Shown here: positions 45,790 through 56,519 of the stretch, piece by piece
Position numbering within the stretch: position 1 is the first letter of the stretch
How the letters are laid out: every line of letters begins with the position of its first letter
DNA from: Basidiobolus meristosporus CBS 931.73
Taxonomy: Eukaryota; Basidiobolomycota; Basidiobolomycetes; Basidiobolales; Basidiobolaceae
Assembly (NCBI GenBank): GCA_002104905.1
Contig: MCFE01000326.1
Coordinates: 1 to 64,000 of the forward strand
Reading direction: 5' to 3'
DNA: 64,000 nucleotides
Notes under the pieces: generated by a model
Databases searched by the model: none
The model's input: the letters and a program-made list of their open reading frames with translations, nothing else
What the model was told of the DNA's origin: nothing
Made by a program: the position numbers and the translations under genes

Positions 45790-47938
45790 TACTATTGAGC
45801 CTCACTTGGATTGTTCCCTCTTTGAATGGTTCAAGTGCTCTATTTTAAGCCATGAAAACAGCTTGAATAGAACTTCTTGATATTGAGCAAGAAGTTCTTG
45901 TTAGCATGCAAAGTGTTGAGATGCTCCAAAGTCAATATACCACTTCTTAGAATCATTTTTGTGGTCACACTAAGTGCAGATGTGGAAGGTATATTTGTTA
46001 GTTGCAACATTGCCTTGCTTGGGCCTTTTCTGCTGATCATCTCTTTTTCAAAGTGCCTGTCTGATGAGTGCTCTTTTCACTTAGGGTGGCTTAAAGAATG
46101 GCTGCTTCTGCCTTTACAGGGTCATGAGGACCTTGTCTGATAGCTTTTTTTGATAATTAAAGCATTTTTTCTTCCTGCTTGTTGGCACTTGATTTTTGTA
46201 ATTGCTCATCCTGGAGCATTCCATATATATTATTTAAGGCCAAATGTTCAGTTCTGGACTATATGGCTGATATAAGGCTCCAAAGCCTGCTCTAGGGCTA
46301 TTCAGGAGGGCCATTATCACATTTTCTGCAGCAATGAAGTGTATTCCATTACTCCATTACCTCAAAACCTTTGTTGCACTCATTTTGTTATTTTGCCATT
46401 TTGCCATTGAACCGCTCAACTAAAATATCAAGATTTTCCAATATTGAAGGACAGTAGCTCAGGAGCCTGACCATCATTCCATCCAAGATTACTATGACAT
46501 ACAGAACATGCAGTAGCCAGCACATGTTGCAGATTACCACTCACACAAAGTGGTGCTTTAGGAGTTATATTTACAAAAGTGCAATAACCATACATATTAG
46601 CTCACTATTACTAGGTTATAATGGCAACCTTGATTGTATGTAATTCTTGATCTAGGCAATAGAGTCATTCATTACCTAATAGATTCTGCACCTATATTTT
46701 CTGCACCACTGGAAAATTTTTGCTTTATGTCATGTGTGTTGCTTGTGCAATTACCCAAAAACTTTGATCCTGCAGAATTCTCATATATGACTTTCCCAGC
46801 TGAAAAATAAAGAGAGAACCACTATTTCCAGAATCTTCACTACAACTATAAGTTTAAAGAGCCAATGCTTTACTTTAATCACTTGCAATATTAAGTAACA
46901 TGACTTTGATCTATAATACATCACCAAACAGACTGGAAAGCTCAAAAGAATCCAATCTAAGCTCTATAAGAGCACCACCACTTTGCTGCTGGAATAGTTG
47001 CTCTAAGAATCTCTTATACTCTAAAAATGCTCCTTTGGGGGCCCTTTGAAGCATCTCCTTTACTTAAAAGAAGCCCCATTAGGCACTTGTTTGGTGCAAA
47101 GTGTACTTTAGGGACCACTGTAAGAAGCCTCTTCACTCTAAGGATGCCCCTTGAGGCTTCTGTTTGGGTCTACAGACCCCTTTGGAGACCCATTCCCCCA
47201 TACCCCTTCAGCTTAAAGAGGTGGGCAAAGTTTCCAATTAAGGAGCTATATTCTTGGAAAGAAAAGTTGTTTGAAGTGGATAGATCCAATAGTTGACCAA
47301 TCATATATTTGAGCTTAAGACAGAGGATATTAGTGAAAGCCTCATTTTTATTAGTATTTCAAACTCCCAATAAACTATATTAGTTTTAACTCACAGGTAG
47401 TTAATTAATACTATTGATTAGGGTGTGTATCATGGGACAAGCACTAAACTAATTTGAATACAATACAATAATTCATTGTTATTGGTACACCTGCAGATTC
47501 CATCTTATCAAACAAGTTAATCATTATGTTGATTGAACTTTGATATCATTTCTTGGCAGCTTCTATGTAGTTAAGAGTATTTTGTCCATGATATATTATC
47601 AGCTGAACATGACTGGCAGGTGACTTCTAATGACTTTCAGTCATTCTTTGCTGTCTTGCCAATGAGTGTTGGATTAGCAATCTGTCTTTAATATTAAGAC
47701 ACATGTACTTAAAAGTACTTTGTACTATCTTCTGGTATCTTGAAGCTTCTTCTCTCACACTCTAATGTGGACATCTTTCTCCCATAAAAACATCCTCAAG
47801 CCCTCTTTTCTGCTGCATCATCTTCCTATTTCCCTTCCAGGCTTATCAGTTGGACCATACAGCATTTCAGCGGAGAGGAAAACTCCAGTAATTGCAGGGG
47901 TAGATAATGCATAGAGCAACAACTCAGAGCCCTTAACT
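45790..47938 (-). pseudogene. Copia-1c gag-protease remnant, heavily decayed
   Basis: The minus strand matches copia-1b gag and protease (56330-57340): a protease block at 45800-45960 with the LGAS/TLCMLTRTS-type remains of SGASQHF, gag at 46040-46340, and the gag N-terminus at 47487-47938. A 1.1-kb insert (46340-47486) divides gag. Plavaka C ends at its edge, so Plavaka C had probably inserted into it. Confidence 0.75.
46340..47486. other. Unidentified 1.1-kb insert in copia-1c gag
   Basis: Copia-1 homology stops near 46340 and resumes near 47487 (TTGGTACACCTGCAGATTCC). The insert has no match elsewhere in the window. Within it, 47020-47220 is locally GC-richer and repeats words of the type ATGCYCCTTKGGGGC/GAAGCCCC. 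The longest frame there (47027-47296, plus, 89 codons) resembles nothing I know. No terminal repeats were found. Confidence 0.5.
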
Positions 47939-48285
47939 TGCTGCAAGAGTCTTGGAGATATTGGAAGTAATTGGGAGGAGCAATAGATTATGTGGTTATG
48001 ATTTGATGATATATCAAATGTAAGAGTTATTGTATAGCTTTACATGGTTTTAGCAAGACAAGCTCAAAGGATATGCTTAGAAAGGTCTCAAGAGCATGCT
48101 TGCAGAGTTAGGGGCTGTTTGGACAACTTTGAAAAATCACATGTTCTAGGTACCTGATATTGTAGCAAGATATTCAAAGCATAACCTGACTAGATATTTG
48201 CTCAGTATTCCCTATAGTGTATAGGTGATGATCTAAGTGACTAAGCAAGGTAGGCGTTCAGGTTGAGTTGCAAATATTTACAACA
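47939..48285 (-). repeat. Copia-1 LTR, diverged
   Basis: It spans 347 bp from TGCTGCAAGAG to ATTTACAACA. It directly adjoins the copia-1c gag start, so it is that element's 5' LTR. It differs from the other copies much more than they differ from each other, so this is the oldest copia-1 insertion here. Confidence 0.8.
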
Positions 48286-48824
48286 ATCTGGCATTAACTG
48301 CAGCTTTTTTCTTGCCCTTCATGGTTTCTGGCTTGCATCCATTTCTGGTTATTCATCCTTCACCAGCACTCCTCTGGCTATCTAATATTTCTTTGCCACT
48401 TGTTTTATGCTCTCAGCCATGCTTGTGATAGGTGCTTGATGCAGCTAGATTTATCACTGCCAGGTCCTTCACTACTGCTTCAATGCCTCATGAATAATTT
48501 AGTCATTATCATAGGGATTGTTGAAGAGTAAATGCTTTGCTCCCAGTGGAAAGCTTGTGTGCCACAAGATTCCCTCTATCTTTTGTATCTCCATTTTTTG
48601 GGTAATTCCATACTCTGGCAAATAGCTGGTAGCTTGTCAACTTTGCTGCAATTGCATACTGACTTCTGTATATGCTCTCTATGAGAAGATGAAAATTTTA
48701 ATGTTGGTGTTTATTTGATAACAGTGTGTGTTAGTTATGCAATAAATACCCCAGAAATCAAACATTCAACAGCAATACCATCCATTGTGCCTAGAAAAGC
48801 AGTTATTTAGCTAATAGCTGGCGT
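48286..48824 (-). pseudogene. Rearranged Plavaka remnant (copy F)
   Basis: 48286-48480 matches the repeat region of the accessory gene (minus strand). 48490-48824 matches the middle of the transposase, also on the minus strand (reverse of about 19880-20230 in copy B). In intact copies these genes point away from each other, so an inversion or fusion has occurred. It adjoins the gypsy-1 5' LTR. Confidence 0.7.
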
Positions 48825-49628
48825 TGTGGTAGGGTAAACATACCTCCCACAGACAAGTTTATTCTTATAGTCATTATGATATACCTATCCTTATTTTATC
48901 TTATCAGTATTATCCGATTCTTCTTTTGCCCATATTATCAGTATTATCCCCTTATGAAGTTTACCCTAATTAGTTATTAGCATTAGTTATCCCAGATGTT
49001 ATTCAGCTTTGTGATCAGTAGATGTATCTATATAAGGCAAGTACCCGCGTCAGTACCCGTGACACATGACCTAGGTCTGTGTTACCATCCCTACCATTTC
49101 AATACCATATATGGTATTTCTATGTTGCACAGGTTTCAAACTACTGATTCCTGATTGGTTGAGAGTGCTGTGCCTTTTAGAACCTTCCAGGACATTCTTG
49201 GCATATTTTTAGCTCATAGTGATGTCATCAAGAATTCCACTGATACCTAGAATCTTCTAGAACCTTGTCATTAGTAATCACTTGGCAATCAGGAAAAGTA
49301 TTTAAGGGAAAGCAATCCCTCACCAATAAATCATCCCTTCTATCAGTAACACTTCTACCTTATTGATTAGCAGTTGATCACTGCACCTGCCTTCAACAGT
49401 ACATCTCAGACCTGACATCAAGGAGCTTTTCAGGGTAGTGCACAAGACACACAGAGGCCTTTGGAGACACTTGGAGCACCTAGGAAGCTAGAGAAGCAGG
49501 AGCTTTTACCATAGAGACATATTGACAAAGACACCAGCAGTTTAGACACAGAGGTTATTGCACCCATCAGACACCTCACACACCTTGAGTTGTGTAGCTT
49601 CTCCCAGGAGTACCTCTACACCACCACA
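48825..49628 (+). repeat. Gypsy-1 5' LTR (804 bp)
   Basis: It begins TGTGGTAGGGTAAAC and ends CTACACCACCACA. A TATA-like AAAGTATTTAAGGG (about 49296) is followed by CAATAAATCATCCC (about 49323). Other copies are at 7926 (fragment) and 16832 (solo). Confidence 0.95.
49180..49262. promoter_or_regulatory. Heat-shock-element-like arrays in the gypsy-1 LTR
   Basis: GAAccTTCcaGGAcaTTC (49180-49197, one unit off by one base) and GAAtcTTCtaGAA (49250-49262) are alternating 5-bp units of the kind bound by heat-shock factor. Both lie upstream of the TATA-like site. Between them is TGATGTCA (about 49220-49227), one transition from the CRE palindrome TGACGTCA. Confidence 0.5.
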
Positions 49629-49632
49629 TATT

Positions 49633-49650
49633 TGGCACCCAACATGGGGG
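49633..49650 (+). other. Gypsy-1 primer-binding site candidate
   Basis: TGGCACCCAACATGGGGG, four bases after the LTR, starts with TGG. The tRNA was not identified. Confidence 0.6.
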
Positions 49651-49702
49651 GTTTGACTGAACTGCCCCTAGAAGACTTAAGAAAGAACAAATTATCAAGA
49701 CC

Positions 49703-51559
49703 ATGGATCTATCTTTACCAGGAATGCAAGGAACCCCTTTCTTTGATGGAACTAAAGTCAAAGCTTTCATCAAGAGGTGGGAGCTTTTCTGCAGTGCCCA
49801 CAAAATACCTGAGGCCATTATGGCTGAGGAGATGCCCTCCTACAGCACTGATGAGATCATGCTCTCATTATATGAAAGAAATGATCTGCTGACAAATTGG
49901 ACCCTCTTGAAGAGCTACTTGATTGATGAATATGGAGAGAGACAAGTTGACTACACACTTCAAGACTTGGAGAACTTTGCTTATAGCAAGTTTAAGCTGC
50001 CACCATTGAAAGAATACTTGAGTGGCCTTGAGCAAATTGGAGAGTCACTGAAAGCCCAAGGCATTATCACTGATCTGACTTTATCTGCCTATCTGCTCAG
50101 AGCACTACCAGAAGGCCTGGTGAGAAGGATTGAAAACAATCCTACTGTGAAAGCTATGAGTTCACTGCCTGCATTTCAGTTAGCTAAGCAGATTCTACTT
50201 GCCCCTGCAGAATCCTCACCAATCAGAAAGCTTCTTTCAAGCCCAGAACAAAACCAAGATAGCCAAGACATACTTAATCCCAGCAATCAAAGCACTGAAA
50301 TTCAGGAGCTGACACAGCAACTAGAGAAACTCTCTTTGCTACTTTCCAGCAAAGCATATGGTCAGAAGCCAGTAGAGAAAGTAGTCAAATATACATGCAT
50401 GTGGTGTTACTCTGCCTACCATTCCAAGAGATATTGCCAAGTGCTTCAGTCATTACTATCCACAGGTGATGTCCTATATAGTCCTCAGGGATACATAGTC
50501 AGTAAGCATGGTGACAAATTATCCACAGCATTTGGACAAGGAGGAATGAGAGTTCACTACAAGCAAGTCACCTCTCATACAAGAAAGGTTCACCTCCATG
50601 AAGAAGAAGATCCTGACTACTTTGATCCAGCTGAAGTTCTGAACTTTGACTATGAGGACCCCAGAGAAGCCCAAGATCATATAGCTTCAATTTATGCTTC
50701 AAAGAGACACCATTCTGAAAAAATGGCTAATCCAGGCACACCAACAAAAGTACCAAGATGTGAGCCAGAAGTTGTGATTGAGAAGAAAGCATCACCCCCA
50801 TTAATTTTACAAGAGTCTGCCAAGGCCAACAACTACCACATGCAGCCTAGAGTCAAGCAAAACGGTACCCCAGAGGCTCTGACAAGTCATATACTAGGAA
50901 GCAACATATCAATCAAGGTTGGAGAGCTACTCAGTGTATCACCATCTGTAAGAAAGACTCTGGATGAGCACATCAGAATAAGAAAGCATCCAATTGAAGC
51001 AACTCAAGGCAACCAGGTCAGGACAGTTCAGGGAAGCAAAGATACCAGTAAGCTGCATCAAAGCCATAAACACTACTACTCAGTGGCAACTGCAACAACT
51101 GCAGGAACTGTGCATAATCAAGAAATCCTATGTCATATAGACAGTGGATCTGAGATATGTGTGATGCCTTTGGAGGCTTGGAAACAACTACCATGCAAAG
51201 ACCTATTGCCCATAGACACCAATATCAATCGGAGTATGAAGGATGCAAACTCAGGGCAATCAAAGCTTTTAGGAATTATTCACAGCTTCCCTCTCATCAT
51301 TGAAGGAATACCCCAAGAGATACCAGTATTCATTTGTGCAAAGGCTAACTTTGAATTACTTCTTGGAAGACCATGGGAGGTGAAAGCAAGAGCAACTGCA
51401 GTGAGCTACCCAGATGGTTCAGCATGGTATACTATATACTCAGAGAGCCCAGGACTAACAGCAACCTTCTGTGGTGTGGACTCAAACAATATCCAATCAA
51501 TGACATCATGTAGATTTCTATCCCAAGAAAAGACAGGTGGCTTCATTGAGGATGACTGA
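49703..51559 (+). CDS. Gag-protease polyprotein of gypsy-1, intact
   Basis: This 618-codon frame is unbroken, the only long intact gene in the window. The start ATG at 49703 gives MDLSLPGMQGTPFFDG. Residues about 12-165 resemble gypsy/retroviral-like capsid (FFDGTKVKAFIKRWELF; LKSYLIDEYGERQVDY). A zinc knuckle C232-x2-C235-x4-H240-x4-C245 (CMWCYSAYHSKRYC) binds nucleic acid. A retropepsin domain follows with active site HIDSGSEICVM (Asp480) and distal ELLLGRPWEVKA. The product should form particles and cut itself. Domestication is possible, but the LTRs on both sides point to a young element. Confidence 0.9.
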   Translation: MDLSLPGMQGTPFFDGTKVKAFIKRWELFCSAHKIPEAIMAEEMPSYSTDEIMLSLYERNDLLTNWTLLKSYLIDEYGERQVDYTLQDLENFAYSKFKLPPLKEYLSGLEQIGESLKAQGIITDLTLSAYLLRALPEGLVRRIENNPTVKAMSSLPAFQLAKQILLAPAESSPIRKLLSSPEQNQDSQDILNPSNQSTEIQELTQQLEKLSLLLSSKAYGQKPVEKVVKYTCMWCYSAYHSKRYCQVLQSLLSTGDVLYSPQGYIVSKHGDKLSTAFGQGGMRVHYKQVTSHTRKVHLHEEEDPDYFDPAEVLNFDYEDPREAQDHIASIYASKRHHSEKMANPGTPTKVPRCEPEVVIEKKASPPLILQESAKANNYHMQPRVKQNGTPEALTSHILGSNISIKVGELLSVSPSVRKTLDEHIRIRKHPIEATQGNQVRTVQGSKDTSKLHQSHKHYYSVATATTAGTVHNQEILCHIDSGSEICVMPLEAWKQLPCKDLLPIDTNINRSMKDANSGQSKLLGIIHSFPLIIEGIPQEIPVFICAKANFELLLGRPWEVKARATAVSYPDGSAWYTIYSESPGLTATFCGVDSNNIQSMTSCRFLSQEKTGGFIEDD

Positions 51560-51625
51560 GAGAGCACTTTGTTCTCCAAACTTACAGTGTTTAGCTAAAA
51601 AAGTTTCAGGGAACTTTTTTGCTCA

Positions 51626-51869
51626 AGTGGGGGGTGGATGTGGTAGGGTAAGCATACCTCCCACAGACAAGTTTATTCATATAGTCATTATGATATACTT
51701 ATCCATATTTTATCTTATCAGTATTATCCCATTCTTCTTTTGCCCATATTATCAGTATTATCCCCATATGAAGTTTACCCTGATTAGTTATTAGCATTAG
51801 TTATCCCAGATGTTATTCAGCTTTGTGATCAGTAGATGTATCTATATAAGGCAAGTACCTGCGTCAGTA
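51626..51869 (+). repeat. Gypsy-1 polypurine tract and truncated 3' LTR
   Basis: AGTGGGGGGTGGA (51626-51638) precedes TGTGGTAGGGTAAGC (51639). The LTR matches the 5' copy to the GCGTCAGTA block, then stops; about 570 bp is missing. Confidence 0.9.
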
Positions 51870-52193
51870 TATCCAAGAGAATTAATCAAGTGTTAAGCCA
51901 AAGGCATGGTCATACATACCCCCTTTGAGAAATAATTGTAATGATTCTGCCAAAAGGCCATCACAAAATTGAAGTCCTGCAGCTAGGAGGAATTGATCCC
52001 TTCAGGACGCTATGCAAAGATTGTGGAAAAATAATTACAACCTAGATTTCACAAGGATAGTAGTCAAAGTTTTTCAGGAAAATAATATATAAGTAACTTT
52101 TGATTGGTTCTCTGTCAATTCTTGCACTTTCTGATCCTGGACCCTCAGTAAATTCCTATATAATTCTCTTGCTTTTCATGCATGCAAATTGAT

Positions 52194-52798
52194 CTATTTC
52201 TGCTGGAGCTTCAGTTGTACCTCAACTGCTAATTGTATTAGCCTATGCAAGCTTCTATACCAGTACTAACATTAAACCCAATCCCACACTCAATCACTAA
52301 CTCTGTCAAAATCCACCATTCAATAAGTATATCTGCTGTGATGCTCTTTTTCAATGACTATGACCAGAACCCTATGGCTTTATGCCAATATTCACTTACT
52401 GATTTGCATATGTCCTGGAACTCAGCTGGTACTGCAAGGTTCAGCACCTTGTTGGCCAGTCTTTTTAATAAATCCTGGCAATATTCAGGTGCATTTTCTT
52501 GAGCCCTGCTCTTGAAGAAGTACTGCAGCATCTGGGTGTGCCTATCTATGTTTCAAAACTCTATGGTACACTTTGTAATACTCTTTTGAGCTCATGACAT
52601 TGTGGCTTTGTCTTACAGTAGGATCTCCACTCTATATACAAAGGAGAATGTGGAGGCAGTCATTGGCAAATTACTTTTCTCTGCAAGCACATCTACCTCA
52701 CTGGAGTGTAGCTCTACTGGCAGTACTTCCATCTCTTGAGAAAACAACTGTTTTCTTGTTAGTAATTTTTCTTGACTATGATGAGATCCAGTCTGTTC
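52194..52798 (-). pseudogene. Plavaka-associated divergent gene, copy D/E, C-terminal part
   Basis: It matches 15197-15790 of copy B: FFKSRAQENAPEYCQDLLKRLA, NLAVPAEFQDI, EYWHKAIGF and VEVQLKLQQK before the TAG at 52194. It is cut at the copia-1b left LTR and continues at 57700. Both parts total about 2057 nt, close to the 2070 nt of copy B without its LTRs, which supports a real gene of about 685-690 codons. Confidence 0.7.
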
Positions 52799-53147
52799 TG
52801 TTGTAAGAGCCTTGGAGATATTGGAAGTGATCGGGAGAACAAGTAGATTATGTGGTTTTCACTTAATGATTTATTGAATGTAAAAGTAGTATTTATACTT
52901 TTACATGGTCTTGGCATACCAAACACATAGAATAGGTTAAGGAAGGTCCCAAGAGCATGTGTGCAAAGTTTGGGGCTGTTTGGACAACTTTGAGAATTTT
53001 CATGTTCTGGGAACCTGGTATTTTGGTGAAAATATTCAAAGTAAATCCCAACAAGGAATTTTGGTCAGTATTCTCTAGGATATGAAGGTAATGATCTAAG
53101 TGACTAAGCAAGGTGAATATTTAGGTGGAAATACAAATTTTACAATA
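52799..53147 (-). repeat. Copia-1b 3' LTR
   Basis: It starts TGTTGTAAGAGCC (plus-strand reading) and ends TTTTACAATA, where CA has become TA. The polypurine tract lies beside it as CTCCCACTC (53148-53156, the complement of GAGTGGGAG). Confidence 0.9.
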
Positions 53148-53158
53148 CTCCCACTCAG

Positions 53159-55129
53159 CTAAATGTTCATACTGACTAGTCCTAATTTTGACCTAAGATT
53201 TGCAAACTTGTCTCTAGCTAATGGCTTGGCAAATATGTCTGCAATCATTTTATCTGCAGGACAGTAAACTAAGCTAACTAAGCTATTCTTTATAGCTTCA
53301 CGTATGAAATGATGTTTAATATCTATGTGCCAGGTTCTATCATGAAAAGTTGGATTTCTACCTAATTGTATACATCCTTGATTATCTTGAAATAAAGTAA
53401 TAGGAATTTTTTGACATAGGCCTGAATCTGTAAAAAGCTTTCTTAGCCACATTGCTTCTTTTGTAGCTTCACAGACTGCCATGTACTCTGCCTCTGTGGT
53501 AGAAAGTGCTATGGTTGGTTGCTTTCTTGAATTCCATGAAATTGTTCCTTTACAGTAAAGAAAGGCGTATCCTGTGGTGGATCTTCTGTCTTCCAAATTT
53601 TGTCCCCAATCAGCATCAGAGTATCCCACAAGATCCTGTTCTGAATCCTTATAAGTGTATCTTAAGCAGATATCAGCAGTTCCTTTTAGGTATCTAAAAA
53701 TCTGCTTAACTGCTGAAATATGATCAGATCCATAGTTCTGATTATGTTGGCTGACAGCTCCCACTGAATATGAGATATCTGGACATGTTCCAAGCATGAT
53801 ATACATCAGACTACAAACCATAGATTGATAATGAAAGTCAGGGCTTTCAGATGGCACCAAGCTCTCTTGATTTGGTTGGATTTTGACCATGTTAAGGTTT
53901 GTCTCCATTGGGGTAGCTGCCGGTTTACAGTCTTCCATTTGGTGCTTCTTTAATATATCTTGAATATACTTGGATTGGCTTAGGGTAATTGTCTGGGTAC
54001 TTCTGTCTTTGGCAAACTTAATCCCCAAGTAGTAATTAGACTTGTTCCATTGTGCCACTGATCATAGTGCCAGAGAGTGCTGTATATCTTGTTTTTAATT
54101 TGATATTTTAGGGTCATATGCATGTCAATTTTGATCCCAAATTGGCACTGTATGGCACCATCTGGCACTCTGTGGCATGATCAGGCACCATCTGGCATGC
54201 TATGGCACTATTGGGCACTATGATAAGCTGGAATGATGGAACAAGTCTATTAAGCTCTCCTGTATTGGACATCTTGAACTCCTTAGATAGGCTGGATTTA
54301 GTCTCTTCCAATGTTTCTAGGTTATTGGCAGCTATAATAAGATCATCCACATATAGAGCTAATAGAACTGGATTTACTCTATCTGGCTTATAGTATATAC
54401 TATAGTCAGCATTACTCCTTTTGAAACTCAAAGATTCCAAATAAGAATCTATCTTACAATTCCAGGTTCTTGGTGATTGTTTGAGACCATATAGCGACTT
54501 TTTAAGCTTGCAGACCAAATAGGGGTTATCTTGGTCAACAAACCCATCAAGCTGGTCCATATACACGTCCTCATCAAGTTCTCCATTCAAAGTGCAGTTT
54601 TCACATCCATTTGATGAATAAAAAACTTATATTTGGCTGCAATAGCCAATATTAATCTGATGGAATTAAACTTGGCTACCAGTGTAAAGGTCTCAGTATA
54701 GTCAAGTCCTTTTGTTTGAGAGTATCTTTTGGCTACAAGTTGTGCTTTGTATCCTTCAATTTTACCATTAGCCTTGTATTTTGTCTTGAAGACCCCTCTG
54801 CATCCAATTGATTTTTGGTTGATTGGTAATTTGACTAAGTCCCAAGTTTGATTTTCCATCAGGGCCTGATATTCCTCAGTCATTGCAGATCTCCAAAACT
54901 CTGTCTGAGGGCTATTTTGGGCCTCTTTTACAGTCTGGGGCTCATCAACATGGACTGAATAGGCATAGGCTAAGTTTGTACCCATATTGATATGGTAATT
55001 TGGGCTATTTCTTGTCTGATTGGGTCTCTGGGCATTTGATACTGGAATGATCACTTCTGGGACATTCCTGGGCACTGATTCTGGCTGAACCATGGTTGTA
55101 GAGTCCTCTGGAGTGAAAAAATTTCATTG
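53159..55129 (-). pseudogene. Copia-1b RT-RNase H, broken
   Basis: RT runs from the EALNSPQ..FWRSAM region (about 54900) through [31 protein letters not shown] (about 54545-54590), LKKSLYGLKQSPRTWN and the intact catalytic LLALYVDDLII (about 54330-54365). The MITE (54039-54247) cuts the thumb. RNase H is in one open frame, 53159-54058: GYSDADWGQNLEDRRSTTGY, ALSTTEAEYMAVCEAT, HIDIKHHFIRE and the end ADIFAKPLARDKF. A frameshift at about 54590 separates the RT halves. Confidence 0.95.
54039..54247. mobile_element. 209-bp MITE with TA target duplication, inside copia-1b
   Basis: It has the same termini and length as the MITE at 28230-28438, in opposite orientation, with TA at 54037-54038 and 54248-54249. 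Copia-1a has no insert at this point (about 7745). It inserted after copia-1b. Confidence 0.95.
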
Positions 55130-56519
55130 TTTTGCTCTGATTCAATCCTGACAATTGGTGGACTTGAGATCAAGTTTTTGTCGTCATCTGATGTCATTTT
55201 TTGTGAAAATTTTGAATTTTCATCAAACAACACATCCCTGGACTTGATCAGCTTCTTTGCTTTGGTATTGAAGAGTCTGTATGCCTTACTTTCATTGCAG
55301 TAGCCCAAAAATATGCATTTACACTTTTTGGCTCAAATTTTGAATGATCTCCGGCCAGGTTTTTGGCATATGCTGTACACCCAAATATTCTTAGATGTTC
55401 TGCACTGGGTCTGTATCCATACCATGCTTCAAATGGAGTAGAATCACAAAGTATTCTGTTCCAACTCCTATTTTTAAGGTATACAGCAGTGGCAACTGAT
55501 TCCGCCCAAAACTCATAGGATAATTTTTGATCATGGATCATAGATCTTGCCATATCATTTATTGATCTTTTAGCACATTTTGCTACTCCATTTTGTTGTG
55601 GGGAGTATGGTACAGTAGTCTCTTGCTTTATCCCATGAACTTTGCAGAAGTGGATGAAGAGTTTTGAGGTATATTCTCCACCATTCTCAGAGTGTATTTT
55701 CTTGATTTTTTCCCCAGTTTCTCTCTCCACCATGGTTTTAAACTCCCTGAACTTAGACAGAGCTTCTTCCTTTCTCTCCATAAAGTAGACCCATGTGTAT
55801 CTTGTATAATCATCAATAAAAGTGATTAAATACTTCATCCTGCCTAAGGATAAATTTTGCATAGGTCCACACAGATATGAGTGAATTATATCTAATTTTT
55901 TCTTAGTTTTAATTAACCCAGAGCTTTTGAGCAGTTGTCTGGCTTGTTTCCCATATATTCAGGCTTCACAGTGCTCCAAATTAGCTGGGGGATCAATTTT
56001 TACTCCAGAAATTTGCTGATCTTTGATCATTTTGAGCAAATAATCAAAATTGATGTGCCCAAATCTCTGGTGCCAAAGCATTGGTGTTTCTTCATTTAAG
56101 TTACTTATATTGGCCTCCAAATATGATGGAATATAAGTCAACTTGTATAGATTCTGATCTCTGATGCCCAAAGCAATATGGGTACCATTTTGTTCAGTGA
56201 TCCTGCATCCAGAATTGTCAAAACTGAAACTGAGTCCTTCTGCTGTGGCCTTGCTTACAAAGAATAGGTTCTTGGCTATTTCTGGTATAAAGAGTACCTA
56301 TTTAAAGGTTAGTGTATGGCTTTGTTCACTGCTGCTAAGGTTTACTTGGACAGTTCCTTCTCCCACTGCATCAAGTGTTCTATTGTCACCCATGAAAACC
56401 TTCTTAATTGGAATTTCTTGATATTGGGTAAAAAGTTCTTTTTGGTGTGTAAAGTGTTGAGAAGCTCCAGAGTCAGTATACCACATCTGAGAATCCTTGT
56501 TTGTGGTCATATTAATTGC
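55130..56519 (-). pseudogene. Copia-1b protease-integrase, broken
   Basis: The protease active site reads WYTDSGASQHF (about 56460-56490). The pre-integrase zinc region is WHQRFGHINFDYL...EHCEA (about 55970-56075). The integrase core has CGPMQNLSLGR, FIDDYTRYTWVYF, SENGGEYTSKLF and QQNGVAKCAKR, so the second Asp is replaced (SENGG) and the third acidic residue is Lys. The core is in one frame, 55248-55862. Stops and frameshifts occur near 55960 and 56300. Confidence 0.9.

Larger units (their letters stand above)
48825..51869 (+). mobile_element. Gypsy-1: gag-protease-only LTR retrotransposon
   Basis: It comprises a 5' LTR (48825-49628), a primer-binding site, one intact CDS (49703-51559), a polypurine tract and a 3' LTR cut off at 51869. 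No RT, RNase H or integrase lies between the LTRs, and no frame is left over. This is the layout of a non-autonomous element of the TR-GAG kind, which must use polymerase from a relative. The LTR parts that can be compared (about 230 bp) differ at about 8 sites, so insertion was fairly recent. Confidence 0.85.

Noticed and set aside
47027-47296. 89-codon frame as a host gene
   Set aside because: It is short, without recognisable domains, inside an insert in a dead element, with no support from a second copy.
49703-51559. The intact gag-protease as a domesticated host gene
   Set aside because: It is flanked by LTRs, primer site and polypurine tract with low LTR divergence, so a young element explains it. 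Domestication is kept only as an alternative.
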